A stretch of 17,682 nucleotides of DNA from Candidatus Saccharimonadota bacterium (GCA_029237755.1 JAQZBT010000026.1:1-17682), one strand, 5' to 3'. Positions 7,044-13,945 are shown, counted from the first letter of the stretch. Translations and numbers: made by a program. Notes: generated by a model from the sequence alone, not told the origin.

Positions 7044-7907
7044 TTGGGTAAAAAAGTTACAAAAGCAGTTATCGCGGCCGCCGGGCTCGGCACCCGGTTC
7101 CTCCCTATGACCAAGGCCATGCCGAAGGAGATGCTGCCGATCATCGACAAGCCGATCATCCAGTATGTCGTGGAAGAGGCAGTCGCTGCCGGCGTCACCG
7201 ATATCATCATCGTCGGTAGCGCCAACAAGCGCACCATCGAGGACCATTTCGACCACCAGGTCGAGCTCGAGCAGAAGCTGCGCAAAGACGGTAAGGGCGA
7301 GCTGGCCGACCGTATGGAGCAGGTCGCCGAACTGGCCAACTTCATCTATCTGCGCCAAAAAGGCCCCTACGGCAACGCTACCCCCGTACTCAACGCCGCT
7401 CATCTGCTCGATGATGAACCCTTCCTGGTACTCTTCGCCGACGACTTTTTCCGGTCCAAGGTGCCACGTTCTGTCCAGCTCGTGGAGACCTACGAGAAGC
7501 ACCAGATGCCGACCATCGCGCTCATCCCGGTCGAACGCAGCCGCGCCAAGAGTTACGGTATCGCCGACATTAAGACCGTTCTCGACGAGAAGTCGCTCGA
7601 GCTCTCGGGGCTGATTGAGAAGCCCGATTTTGCCAGTACGGCCGGATACGTCTTCACGCCCGAGATGATGCGCTACGTAGAGAAGCTTGAGCCGGATAAG
7701 TCGGGTGAGCTCGTCCTGGCCAACGCCATGAACCAGTTTGCCAAAGACCACGGCGGCCAGCTATTCGGCCGCATCATCGATGGCCAGTGGCACGACGCGG
7801 GTAACAAAGAGAAGTACCTCGAGGCCATCGTCGACGTCGCCCTGTCCGACGAAGTCATCGCTCCGGCCTTCCGCAAATACCTCGAAGACAAACTGGCAGA
7901 GCACTAG
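7044..7907 (+). CDS. galU: UTP--glucose-1-phosphate uridylyltransferase
   Basis: A 287-residue nucleotidyltransferase that makes UDP-glucose and pyrophosphate from UTP and glucose 1-phosphate. Motifs: AAGLGTRFLPMTKAMPKEML (residues 11-30, nucleotide-binding loop and the Lys of KEML), FADD at 131-134 (metal-binding Asp), IEKP at 191-194, GYVFTPEMM, and DGQWHDAGNKEKYL at 247-260. Length and motif order are those of GalU. The start is TTG 7044, supported by the SD AGGAGA (7030-7035) 8 bases upstream; the protein then begins MGKKVTKAVIAAAG, as in homologues. UDP-glucose from this enzyme could feed the glycosyltransferase at 15027, and the pyrophosphatase at 9704 would pull the reaction forward (inference). 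It stands alone, with a terminator on each side. Confidence 0.92.
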   Translation: MGKKVTKAVIAAAGLGTRFLPMTKAMPKEMLPIIDKPIIQYVVEEAVAAGVTDIIIVGSANKRTIEDHFDHQVELEQKLRKDGKGELADRMEQVAELANFIYLRQKGPYGNATPVLNAAHLLDDEPFLVLFADDFFRSKVPRSVQLVETYEKHQMPTIALIPVERSRAKSYGIADIKTVLDEKSLELSGLIEKPDFASTAGYVFTPEMMRYVEKLEPDKSGELVLANAMNQFAKDHGGQLFGRIIDGQWHDAGNKEKYLEAIVDVALSDEVIAPAFRKYLEDKLAEH

Positions 7908-7931
7908 AACTCGGAAAAACTCTAAAAAACT

Positions 7932-7980
7932 ACGCTAAAAGTTGGCCTTCATATCTGTGAAGGCCAACTTTAGCGTTTTT
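7932..7980. terminator. Strong, probably bidirectional terminator after galU
   Basis: A 19-bp stem with a single bulged A: ACGCTAAAAGTTGGCCTTCA (7932-7951) pairs with TGAAGGCCAACTTTAGCGT (7958-7976) around a 6-base loop, then TTTTT. A-rich sequence on the 5' side would serve as the U tract on the other strand. The stem is unusually long for a simple terminator. Confidence 0.9.
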
Positions 7981-7982
7981 CA

Positions 7983-8040
7983 GCATAAGCACTACATGCC
8001 TTGGCAAAGTCAATAAAAATGACCCTCAAACAGCTTATGC
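7983..8040. repeat. Inverted repeat in the AT-rich spacer before the Pro-rich membrane protein
   Basis: GCATAAGC (7983-7990) and GCTTATGC (8033-8040) are perfect inverted copies 42 bases apart. The 234-base spacer 7908-8141 is clearly more AT-rich than the genes around it and holds no ORF I can support. Besides the terminator and this repeat it has a 5-bp stem, GGACT...AGTCC, near 8095-8117. Confidence 0.4.
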
Positions 8041-8126
8041 AAAATCACTAATAGAATTACCAAAAGGGTGATGTAAATTTTTCCACACCACTGGGACTTC
8101 CTCCGAGAGACAGTCCATGGCATAGG

Positions 8127-8135
8127 TGTTAGCAT
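8127..8135 (+). promoter_or_regulatory. Extended -10 promoter of the Pro-rich membrane protein
   Basis: TGT plus TAGCAT (8130-8135), then TCAAGC, then ATG at 8142. This is again a 6-base gap from -10 to start codon with no SD, so a leaderless mRNA is expected. The hexamer itself is only a 4/6 match to TATAAT. Confidence 0.5.
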
Positions 8136-8141
8136 TCAAGC

Positions 8142-8807
8142 ATGAGCGAGCTTGCTAACTACAGCATAGAGACAGATCACACTGTACTGCTGGCCTACGC
8201 CGACGGACGGCGCTTGCGCGTACCTATTGGCCAGCTCCCGCACCACCTGGCTAAGCCCGACCTCGAGCGGGTCCGGGCCTCGCTGCGGCTGAGACGCGAC
8301 TTCATAAGAACGCACATGCCCAAGGCCGCCCTTCTACTACTAGGCATCGGTTTGGTCAGTCTTCTGTCGGTCGGCGGCAAGGCCGTTGCCGACATGTTCA
8401 ATGTGCCCCAGCCCAACCCCATTCCGCCCAAGTCTGAGATTGTCCGCAGTCAGTTCGAGCCTGAAGGGCATGTCGAAACCGCACCCACGCCGTCCATCGG
8501 CGCCAGCTCCGCAATGCTCGCCAATGCGCCCAAGCCTGACAACAAGGACAAGAGCAAGACTAAGAGCAAGCCGGACACGAATACCAAGAAGGCTACTGCC
8601 ACGCTCAAGCCATCGGCCTTCCCCAAGCCTGCAGTGGTGCCCAGCGTCTCGCCCATCCCCACGCCTTCACCCTCCGTCGAGCCTTCGCCCGCGACTACGC
8701 CCGAACCCGAGCCCAAGAACCAAGGCGGCGGCGCCAATGACGCTGAAGGCGATGTGGCCGGCGACTGCGACAAGACTGTAGACGACCCCACATTCATCTG
8801 CCCCTGA
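8142..8807 (+). CDS. Single-pass membrane protein with Pro/Ser/Thr-rich outer tail
   Basis: No family is recognised. The 221-residue product has a cytoplasmic part of about 60 residues (YSIETDHTVLLAYADGRRLR, then RVRASLRLRRDF), one membrane helix at about 59-79 (PKAALLLLGIGLVSLLSVGG), and a long low-complexity tail. The tail first is Lys-rich (DNKDKSKTKSKPDTNTKK), then Pro/Ser/Thr-rich (PSVSPIPTPSPSVEPSPATT), and ends in an acidic segment with two Cys (GDCDK...FICP). The tail is likely outside and extended, perhaps crossing the cell wall (inference). The end Cys pair and the glutaredoxin-like gene 12 bases downstream may be linked, but the downstream gene has its own promoter. Codon use matches the neighbours. 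Confidence 0.7.
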   Translation: MSELANYSIETDHTVLLAYADGRRLRVPIGQLPHHLAKPDLERVRASLRLRRDFIRTHMPKAALLLLGIGLVSLLSVGGKAVADMFNVPQPNPIPPKSEIVRSQFEPEGHVETAPTPSIGASSAMLANAPKPDNKDKSKTKSKPDTNTKKATATLKPSAFPKPAVVPSVSPIPTPSPSVEPSPATTPEPEPKNQGGGANDAEGDVAGDCDKTVDDPTFICP

Positions 8808-8813
8808 TATAGT
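8805..8813 (+). promoter_or_regulatory. Extended -10 promoter of the glutaredoxin-like gene, overlapping the upstream stop
   Basis: TGA plus TATAGT (8808-8813), TAGTCC, then ATG at 8820. The TG of the extended -10 is part of the TGA stop codon of the preceding gene. The 6-base gap again predicts a leaderless mRNA. Confidence 0.65.
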
Positions 8814-8819
8814 TAGTCC

Positions 8820-9068
8820 ATGCCTCAAGTGAAGATCTATTCCACCAGCTGGTGCGCTTTCTGTCGCGCCGAAAAGCAATACCTGACCGAGCACAAGGTG
8901 AAGTTCGAAGACATTGACGTCGAGACGGACCAGGTGGCCGCCGAGGAGATGATCCACCTCTCTGGCCAAGCCGGCGTCCCCTTTACCGTGATTACCACAG
9001 ACGACGGCAAAGTCGGTATCCTCGGCTTCGACCGGCCCAGGCTGGCCGCTGAGCTGGGAATAAAGTAG
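8820..9068 (+). CDS. Glutaredoxin-like thiol-disulfide oxidoreductase
   Basis: The 82-residue product has the glutaredoxin/NrdH fold: VKIYSTSWCAFC with the CxxC active site (Cys12, Cys15), FEDIDVETD, the cis-proline motif GVPFTVI (Pro54), and a C-terminal GFDRPRLAAELGI. The first Cys is preceded by W and the pair is CAFC rather than CPYC or CVQC, so reduction potential and partner are uncertain. Such proteins reduce disulfides using glutathione or thioredoxin reductase; CPR bacteria seldom make glutathione, so an NrdH/thioredoxin-like role seems more likely (inference). It starts from its own leaderless promoter and is convergent with the GlsB-family gene, separated by a bidirectional terminator. 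Confidence 0.88.
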   Translation: MPQVKIYSTSWCAFCRAEKQYLTEHKVKFEDIDVETDQVAAEEMIHLSGQAGVPFTVITTDDGKVGILGFDRPRLAAELGIK

Positions 9069-9138
9069 CAAAACATAGTTATGCCATGGTTTTGGCAAAC
9101 GCCGCACAGGGCACCCTGCCGAGCCTTTTCTAAAATTA

Positions 9139-9147
9139 TGGTATAAC
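9139..9147 (+). promoter_or_regulatory. Orphan extended -10 element
   Basis: TGG plus TATAAC (9142-9147) lies 70 bases after the glutaredoxin-like stop with no plus-strand ORF behind it. Only a tandem repeat and a terminator follow, so a short RNA of about 85 bases could be made. No -35 match is seen. Confidence 0.45.
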
Positions 9148-9151
9148 TGCG

Positions 9152-9199
9152 AAAATCCGCCACCGACTGCACGAAAAAATCCGCCACCGACCGCACGAC
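9152..9199 (+). repeat. 24-bp tandem repeat, two copies
   Basis: Two adjacent 24-base units (9152-9175 and 9176-9199) share AAAATCCGCCACCGAC, then T/C, GCACGA. They differ at only two positions. One of the differences lets CGACTG (9164-9169, in copy 1) pair with CAGTCG (9199-9204). Confidence 0.8.
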
Positions 9200-9239
9200 A
9201 GTCGAAATAAACAAAAAACCCGCCTGAGGCGGGTTTTTT
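9154..9239 (+). ncRNA. Candidate small RNA between the orphan -10 and the terminator
   Basis: Inferred only from signal order: extended -10 at 9139-9147, an expected start near 9154, the 24-bp tandem repeat, a 6-bp stem CGACTG/CAGTCG (9164-9169 with 9199-9204), then the terminator at 9213-9239. No coding frame with a start is visible. No known RNA family is recognised; it could equally be the 3' untranslated region of the glutaredoxin-like gene. Confidence 0.3.
9213..9239. terminator. Bidirectional terminator between convergent genes
   Basis: AAAAAACCCGCC (9213-9224), a TGA loop, and GGCGGGTTTTTT (9228-9239) form a perfect 12-bp stem, with an A tract on one side and a T tract on the other. 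It serves the glutaredoxin side from the left and the GlsB-family gene from the right. Confidence 0.92.
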
Positions 9240-9255
9240 GAGGATGCCGGAGTTT

Positions 9256-9519
9256 CTACAGAGAGTCGCGGCGGAAGGCGCGGACCAGTGAGAGCAGGAT
9301 TACTGCGCCCAGGATCGCCGTGAGAATGCTGGCGAGGTTAAACCCGGTCGGAGTACCGACGCCCAGAAGCTGTAGCATGAGGCCACCGATGAAAGCACCG
9401 ATGATACCCACGACTACGTTCATGAGCCCGTTCACTCGAGCGTTGGTGCCGGTGATGATCGAAGCGATCCATCCAGCGAGCGCGCCGAGAACTATCCATG
9501 TAACGATAGTCCAGAACAT
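9256..9519 (-). CDS. GlsB/YeaQ/YmgE family stress-response membrane protein
   Basis: The 87-residue product has the transglycosylase-associated (PF04226) pattern: TWIVLGALAGWIASIITGT, then VVVGIIGAFIGGLMLQLLG, then a last helix ILTAILGAVILLSLV and a basic end RAFRRDSL. Three membrane helices with many Gly residues are typical of this family, which is induced by stress in some bacteria and has no proven enzymatic activity. The ATG at 9519 (minus strand) has one of the best SDs in the window, AAGGAGGAG, 5 bases upstream, so this mRNA has a normal leader. It is divergent from the pyrophosphatase gene. Confidence 0.88.
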   Translation of the reverse strand: MFWTIVTWIVLGALAGWIASIITGTNARVNGLMNVVVGIIGAFIGGLMLQLLGVGTPTGFNLASILTAILGAVILLSLVRAFRRDSL

Positions 9520-9667
9520 ATCAACTCCTCCTTACAATTAACTTTATTGCTCGCTAACCTTAATGGAAGCGGCTCGTCCGAATAATGTCACTTCTTACAA
9601 TACTTGTTCCATGGAAGATACCGCTTTCGTCAAAACGACGAAGCAACCGCCAGATACGGCAGCCGCA

Positions 9668-9676
9668 TGCTATAAT
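9668..9676 (+). promoter_or_regulatory. Consensus extended -10 promoter of ppa
   Basis: TGC plus TATAAT (9671-9676) is a perfect extended -10. Transcription would begin near 9683, leaving a leader of about 20 bases that holds the SD AGGAG (9694-9698), 5 bases from ATG 9704. Confidence 0.75.
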
Positions 9677-9703
9677 TCGGCCGAGTTAGTTACAGGAGAT
9701 TTA

Positions 9704-10237
9704 ATGGGCTATCCATTTAATAAGTTAGCGTTTGGTAAGGACGGCGAGTACGTCACCTCTGTGATCGAGATTTCCAAAGGCTCAATGAACAAAGTAGAGT
9801 GGCGCCGCCACGAGGAGTTCTTTGCCCTCGACCGCGTCGAGCCGGGCATTTTTGCCAAGCCGGTCAACTACGGCTTTATTCCCCAGACCCTAGATGAGGA
9901 CGGCGACGAGCTCGACGTGCTCGTAGTCACCGGTGAGCCCCTCCCCATGGGTCTAGTTATCGAAGAGACTAAAGTCATCGGCATGGTCGACTTCGTCGAC
10001 GACGGCGAAAACGACCACAAGATCATTGCTGTCCCCGCCGACGACCGCCACTATGGCAAGATCAACAGTGTCGACGAACTGGGTGAGCAGTGGAAGAAGC
10101 AGATTGAGCACCATCTCACTCACTACAAGGACCTCAAGAAGGGCGGTACCACGGTCAACGGTATCACCGGTCCAGACGATGCCTGGAAGATCATTCGCGA
10201 ATGCAGCGAGCGCGCCCAAGCCGACAAGTGGTGGTAA
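9704..10237 (+). CDS. ppa: Family I inorganic pyrophosphatase
   Basis: A 177-residue soluble pyrophosphatase that hydrolyses PPi to two phosphates. Visible motifs: VIEISKGSMNKVEW (the substrate-binding E/K segment), KPVNYGFIPQT, the family signature inside DEDGDELDVLV (Asp66, Asp71), and DHKIIAVPADD. Length and motif order are standard. The start is ATG 9704, which has an SD and a promoter and begins MGYPFNKL; the frame is open further upstream, to 9563, but that part has no similarity and would cover the promoter. The enzyme drives nucleotidyl transfers such as GalU forward. A terminator follows 21 bases after the stop, and the next gene is convergent. Confidence 0.93.
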   Translation: MGYPFNKLAFGKDGEYVTSVIEISKGSMNKVEWRRHEEFFALDRVEPGIFAKPVNYGFIPQTLDEDGDELDVLVVTGEPLPMGLVIEETKVIGMVDFVDDGENDHKIIAVPADDRHYGKINSVDELGEQWKKQIEHHLTHYKDLKKGGTTVNGITGPDDAWKIIRECSERAQADKWW

Positions 10238-10258
10238 GCCGCTAACGCGCAATTCACT

Positions 10259-10282
10259 AAAGCCGCCCTCGGGCGGCTTTTT
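10259..10282. terminator. Rho-independent terminator of ppa
   Basis: AAAGCCGCCC (10259-10268) and GGGCGGCTTT (10271-10280) form a compact GC-rich hairpin followed by more T. The A run on the left makes it potentially active on the minus strand too. Confidence 0.88.
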
Positions 10283-10293
10283 CGTCAGGGGAA

Positions 10294-10347
10294 AGGGCCA
10301 GTTACGAGGCAGACCGCAGTTACTTAGGTCAACGAGTAACTGGCCCT
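10294..10347. repeat. 12-bp inverted repeat with internal alternative pairing
   Basis: AGGGCCAGTTAC (10294-10305) and GTAACTGGCCCT (10336-10347) are perfect inverted copies 30 bases apart. Inside, GACC (10312-10315) can pair with GGTC (10327-10330). CAGTTACT (10317-10324) can also pair with AGTAACTG (10335-10342), so two folds compete. It lies in the convergent spacer between ppa and the PH-domain gene; no T tract follows. Confidence 0.7.
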
Positions 10348-10359
10348 GAAACGCTAACA

Positions 10360-10397
10360 CCCCGGTAGCAGTGGACTTTCGTCCTCTGCCGCCGGGG
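10360..10397 (-). terminator. Compound hairpin at the 3' end of the PH-domain gene
   Basis: A nested perfect-register hairpin: CCCCGG (10360-10365) with CCGGGG (10392-10397), GCAG (10368-10371) with CTGC (10386-10389), GGAC (10373-10376) with GTCC (10381-10384), loop TTTC. It makes 14 pairs with small symmetric mismatches. It is 26 bases past the minus-strand stop, so it probably ends that transcript, although the U tract is poor. Confidence 0.6.
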
Positions 10398-10422
10398 CGG
10401 TTGCGCCTTGCGTGTTGTGTTG

Positions 10423-11415
10423 TCATGTGCCGTCCGGGTGCGGACGTTCCGAAGCGGTGCCAGCGGGGGCAGACATTCCCTTCAGCGCTCCGGGGAGCAG
10501 CAGGAGCTTGGCGAGCGCCGGCTGAGGCGCGAAGCGGAATCTGTCGATGGCCTCATCCTGCCCCGCGGTATCCCACTTGATGTGACCATACGGCAGATTG
10601 ATGATCCGCATACCAGCGATGATCCTGCTGAAGAGCGTGATCTTGCTGCCGATGTTCTGGATTCGGCTACGGGCGCACATGCCTTCTTTGGGCTCAAAGA
10701 TGCCCCACATCCGCAGGATACGCGTTTCGGTGAAGTAGAACTCGTTGCGAAACCAGTCCCAAATCTTGATGGCAAGCGGCATGAGGCAGATCAGAGCCAG
10801 AAGGATTCCGAAGGATGCGGCCTCCCAGGTCAAACTCACCATCGCGATGAACATAGACAGCACGCTGATCGTTGCAACTACCAGTCCGCCGGCCTGGAGC
10901 CCGTTCATAGTCGCAATGATGCTGATCGGGTGTGACCGGGAGAGGTGCATAATGCGCTCGTGCTCTTCCAGATTTTGCAGAGTGCGTTCCGGCAGTATCG
11001 ACTGGTCGATCCAATCCCGGTTTTCATACTGCGCCCGCTCATCGGCCTCGGCCTGCTTGACCGTGCCACGGGCGAGCAGTAGACACAGGTACAGCACGAT
11101 GATCGAAGCGAGCAGACAGAAGCTCACTCCGCGGGGTGTGGGTGGGGTGTTCACGATCTGCCACAACACTATGGTGATCACAGCCCACACCAACCAGGCT
11201 ATCGCTACCGTCAGCGGACGGTTGCGAATAGTCTTGTGGCGTTCCTTCAGAGGATCGGTTACGGACCGGTAGCGTTTACCGGTTCTGTGGGTGAAGGCGT
11301 CGATTCGGTTCGTAAGGTTTAGGAGCCGCCGACGCCAAGCTGGCATTTCAGAATTTGTCATGACGACTCTCTCTCGAGGCGCGGTCGATCTAACGGAGGG
11401 TTTTCCGAAAGACAT
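10423..11415 (-). CDS. Membrane protein with bacterial PH domain (bPH_2, DUF304-like)
   Basis: A 330-residue protein with four membrane helices (about 68-88, 97-115, 175-195 and 200-218) and a C-terminal part that matches the bacterial pleckstrin-homology bPH_2 pattern of YdbS/YdbT-type proteins: IWDWFRNEFYFTETRIL, then MWGIFEPKEGMCARSRIQNI, then LFSRIIAGMRIINLPY. The PH part would be on the cytoplasmic face; its ligand is unknown. The long loop between helices 2 and 3 (about 116-174) is rich in Arg and Glu. Start: ATG 11415 is chosen because an extended -10 (TGG plus TAAAGA) ends 6 bases before it; ATG 11361, giving MTNSEMPAW and preceded by a purine-rich stretch, is the alternative. A compound hairpin lies just past the stop. 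Confidence 0.75.
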   Translation of the reverse strand: MSFGKPSVRSTAPRERVVMTNSEMPAWRRRLLNLTNRIDAFTHRTGKRYRSVTDPLKERHKTIRNRPLTVAIAWLVWAVITIVLWQIVNTPPTPRGVSFCLLASIIVLYLCLLLARGTVKQAEADERAQYENRDWIDQSILPERTLQNLEEHERIMHLSRSHPISIIATMNGLQAGGLVVATISVLSMFIAMVSLTWEAASFGILLALICLMPLAIKIWDWFRNEFYFTETRILRMWGIFEPKEGMCARSRIQNIGSKITLFSRIIAGMRIINLPYGHIKWDTAGQDEAIDRFRFAPQPALAKLLLLPGALKGMSAPAGTASERPHPDGT

Positions 11416-11421
11416 GGGATA

Positions 11422-11430
11422 TCTTTACCA
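11422..11430 (-). promoter_or_regulatory. Extended -10 promoter of the PH-domain gene
   Basis: On the minus strand, TGG plus TAAAGA, then TATCCC, then ATG 11415: the same 6-base spacing as the other leaderless genes here. No SD is seen before this ATG. Confidence 0.5.
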
Positions 11431-11526
11431 TGAACAGCGCAAAAAAGCAATGTACTAGACAGATACGGCCGTTGCGCTGAGACAACGATGATGGTTTGAT
11501 AATGCTTTAGTCCATAAACAGCGAAG

Positions 11527-11568
11527 CGCCCCGACCACAGTTCCTCAATGAGGAAAAGGGTCGGGGCG
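11527..11568 (-). terminator. Two-storey hairpin at the 3' end of the four-helix protein gene
   Basis: The outer stem CGCCCCGACC (11527-11536) pairs with GGTCGGGGCG (11559-11568). Inside, TTCCTC (11541-11546) pairs with GAGGAA (11550-11555) around AAT. The structure lies 43 bases past the minus-strand stop at 11612. Only a weak T-containing stretch follows on the minus strand, so it may be a U-poor terminator or a stable 3' end. Confidence 0.6.
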
Positions 11569-11611
11569 AACGCCCGTGCATGTTGTGAGACTCAAGGCCT
11601 CGGGTGTCAGC

Positions 11612-12091
11612 TCACGCATAGAGCCTGTCGAACTTGGCGCCAATGCCGTCGAGCAGCCTGGTGGCGACCGGAATCGCGACGAGCGCGACGAAGGCCGTGA
11701 CCTGAGGAGTCACCTGAGCGACGATCCAAACGGACGTGACCGCGTCACTGGCCGAGAGGCCGGCGATGATCAGGACGAACGGAACCAAGTACGCGCTCGC
11801 GCGCTGGATGGCTCCGAACTCGAAGTGATACGCCTTGAAGACCCTCGCCATCGCTCCGACGACCAGAGCAGTCCCTATTGTCCCGAGGGACATGTGGGCG
11901 AAATAGCCGACGGACGGTGTTGCGCCGAGGAAAAGACCGGCGTCGAACACCAGGACCGCGTAGATGGCGGTGACAGCGCCGAGGAAGACGGGAGCTCCTC
12001 GCTCCAAGCGCTTCTCGACGAAGTCCAGCAGCCGGTTGACCGGGTTGCGCTGATCGACGTAGGCGTTCAGCCGGTTGATCGGGTTGTTCAT
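11612..12091 (-). CDS. Four-helix membrane protein with 13-residue tandem repeat at the N-terminus
   Basis: No family is recognised. The 159-residue product starts with two near-identical 13-residue units, NPINRLNAYVDQR and NPVNRLLDFVEKR (residues 3-15 and 16-28), likely an amphipathic helix at the membrane surface. Four hydrophobic helices follow at about 34-55, 66-83, 99-115 and 130-147, with short loops, and the end is GAKFDRLYA. The start at 12091 is supported by the purine-rich GAGAGGA 5 to 11 bases before ATG; this SD sits in the loop of a small hairpin CTGGA/TCCAG. A minus-strand TATAAT promoter lies about 85 bases upstream. Function is unknown; size and layout suggest a small membrane scaffold or stress protein. 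Confidence 0.65.
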   Translation of the reverse strand: MNNPINRLNAYVDQRNPVNRLLDFVEKRLERGAPVFLGAVTAIYAVLVFDAGLFLGATPSVGYFAHMSLGTIGTALVVGAMARVFKAYHFEFGAIQRASAYLVPFVLIIAGLSASDAVTSVWIVAQVTPQVTAFVALVAIPVATRLLDGIGAKFDRLYA

Positions 12092-12176
12092 CTGGATCCT
12101 CTCCAGCTAGTGGGCGCGGATGCGCCGAACGGTGGGTTGTACACGAGCGTGCGAGTTAGTGGTTAACTCAAGCGTC

Positions 12177-12185
12177 ATTATACCA
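12177..12185 (-). promoter_or_regulatory. Extended -10 promoter of the four-helix protein gene
   Basis: On the minus strand, TGG plus TATAAT (plus-strand ATTATA at 12177-12182) is a consensus extended -10. It gives a leader of about 78 bases before ATG 12091, the longest untranslated leader predicted on this strand. Confidence 0.65.
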
Positions 12186-12272
12186 TAAGCACAACAATTA
12201 TGCAACTATGCAACAGATAAGAACATATGGCAAGCGGCATACAACGCTCGGTATCGCTATCACCGCCTCAGG

Positions 12273-12301
12273 TTGCCCAAAGCCTACTTACCTTATATGG
12301 T
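12273..12301 (+). promoter_or_regulatory. Candidate promoter of gap
   Basis: TTGCCC (12273-12278) and TATGGT (12296-12301) are 17 bases apart, matching the -35 and -10 boxes at 4/6 each. RNA would start near 12308. The leader then holds AGAGGGATCC about 15 bases before the ATG, a poor SD. Confidence 0.45.
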
Positions 12302-12338
12302 TGAAGCGATATATATAGAGGGATCCAGTCTTAACAAT

Positions 12339-13346
<1,008 letters not shown>

Positions 13347-13356
13347 GGCGGTCGTC

Positions 13357-13530
13357 TTGAGCTCGCTCGCCCATATATCGTCTCTCTACACTTGGGAACT
13401 TATCGTGGGGACGCTAATTGTCGCGGTGTTCATAGCCGGTGACCTGAGCTTGTACATGTATCTCAAGAAACGCGGTAAATTCATAAACGAAAGCAGGCCA
13501 AATGAAGATCTACATTGGCGCCGACCATAA
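13357..13530 (+). CDS. Possible small single-pass membrane protein overlapping rpiB
   Basis: A frame open from TTG 13357 to TAA 13528-13530 gives 57 residues: a short polar start, one strongly hydrophobic helix (ELIVGTLIVAVFIAGDLSLY), then a basic stop-transfer patch (LKKRGK). This positive-inside pattern is what a real small membrane protein would show, and small membrane proteins are frequent around here. Against it: a TTG start without an SD, a 29-base overlap with rpiB, and no known family. Other starts (GTG near 13406) are possible. Confidence 0.3.
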   Translation: MSSLAHISSLYTWELIVGTLIVAVFIAGDLSLYMYLKKRGKFINESRPNEDLHWRRP

Positions 13531-13945
13531 CGGCTACGACTTGAAGAACGTCCTGCGCGAGCACCTGACCCACGCCGGCCACGACGTCGAGGACCTCGGC
13601 GCCGACACGCTCGACCCCGAGGACGACTACCCGCGCTACGCCTACAACGTTGCCACCAAAGTGCTCGGCGACGACGATGCCCTCGGCATCGCTATCTGCG
13701 CCTCGGGGCAGGGGATGGCGATAGCGGCGAATCGCGTGTCTGGTATTCGAGCCGCTATGGCTTGGAGCCAGGAAACGGCCGTTCACGCCCGGCGCGACGA
13801 CAACGCCAACGTCCTGGTGCTGGCGCCCCGCTACACCGACCAGGACACTTGCCTCGAGGCCGTCGACGCCTTCATCAGCACCCAGTTTTCCAAGAACCCC
13901 AAGTACCAGCGCCGGCTCGACCAGATCGAGGAGTTGTATGGCTAA
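13502..13945 (+). CDS. rpiB: Ribose-5-phosphate isomerase B
   Basis: The 147-residue protein belongs to the RpiB/LacA/LacB family: YIGADHNGYDLK at the start, DDYPRYA, then GIAICASGQGMAIAANR with the catalytic Cys66, GIRAAMAW, and DDNANVLVLAPRY. RpiB interconverts ribose 5-phosphate and ribulose 5-phosphate. Cys66 and the Asp9/His10 region of the family are present, and the length is typical. The usual His-Arg substrate clamp can only be placed roughly from sequence. It lies between gap and rpe, giving a non-oxidative pentose phosphate set. The SD is weak (GCAGG about 6 bases before the ATG). The next gene starts 6 bases after its stop. Confidence 0.92.
   Translation: MKIYIGADHNGYDLKNVLREHLTHAGHDVEDLGADTLDPEDDYPRYAYNVATKVLGDDDALGIAICASGQGMAIAANRVSGIRAAMAWSQETAVHARRDDNANVLVLAPRYTDQDTCLEAVDAFISTQFSKNPKYQRRLDQIEELYG

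Noticed and set aside
6470..7345. Minus-strand open frame (291 codons) spanning the PLD-galU junction
   Set aside because: It crosses the terminator and both real genes and shows no domain; it is an antisense artefact.
9152..9199. CRISPR array
   Set aside because: Only two copies, directly adjacent without spacers, and no cas genes nearby.
9563..9703. N-terminal extension of the pyrophosphatase
   Set aside because: The frame is open but the added 47 residues are not family-like and would cover the consensus extended -10 and the SD that belong to ATG 9704.
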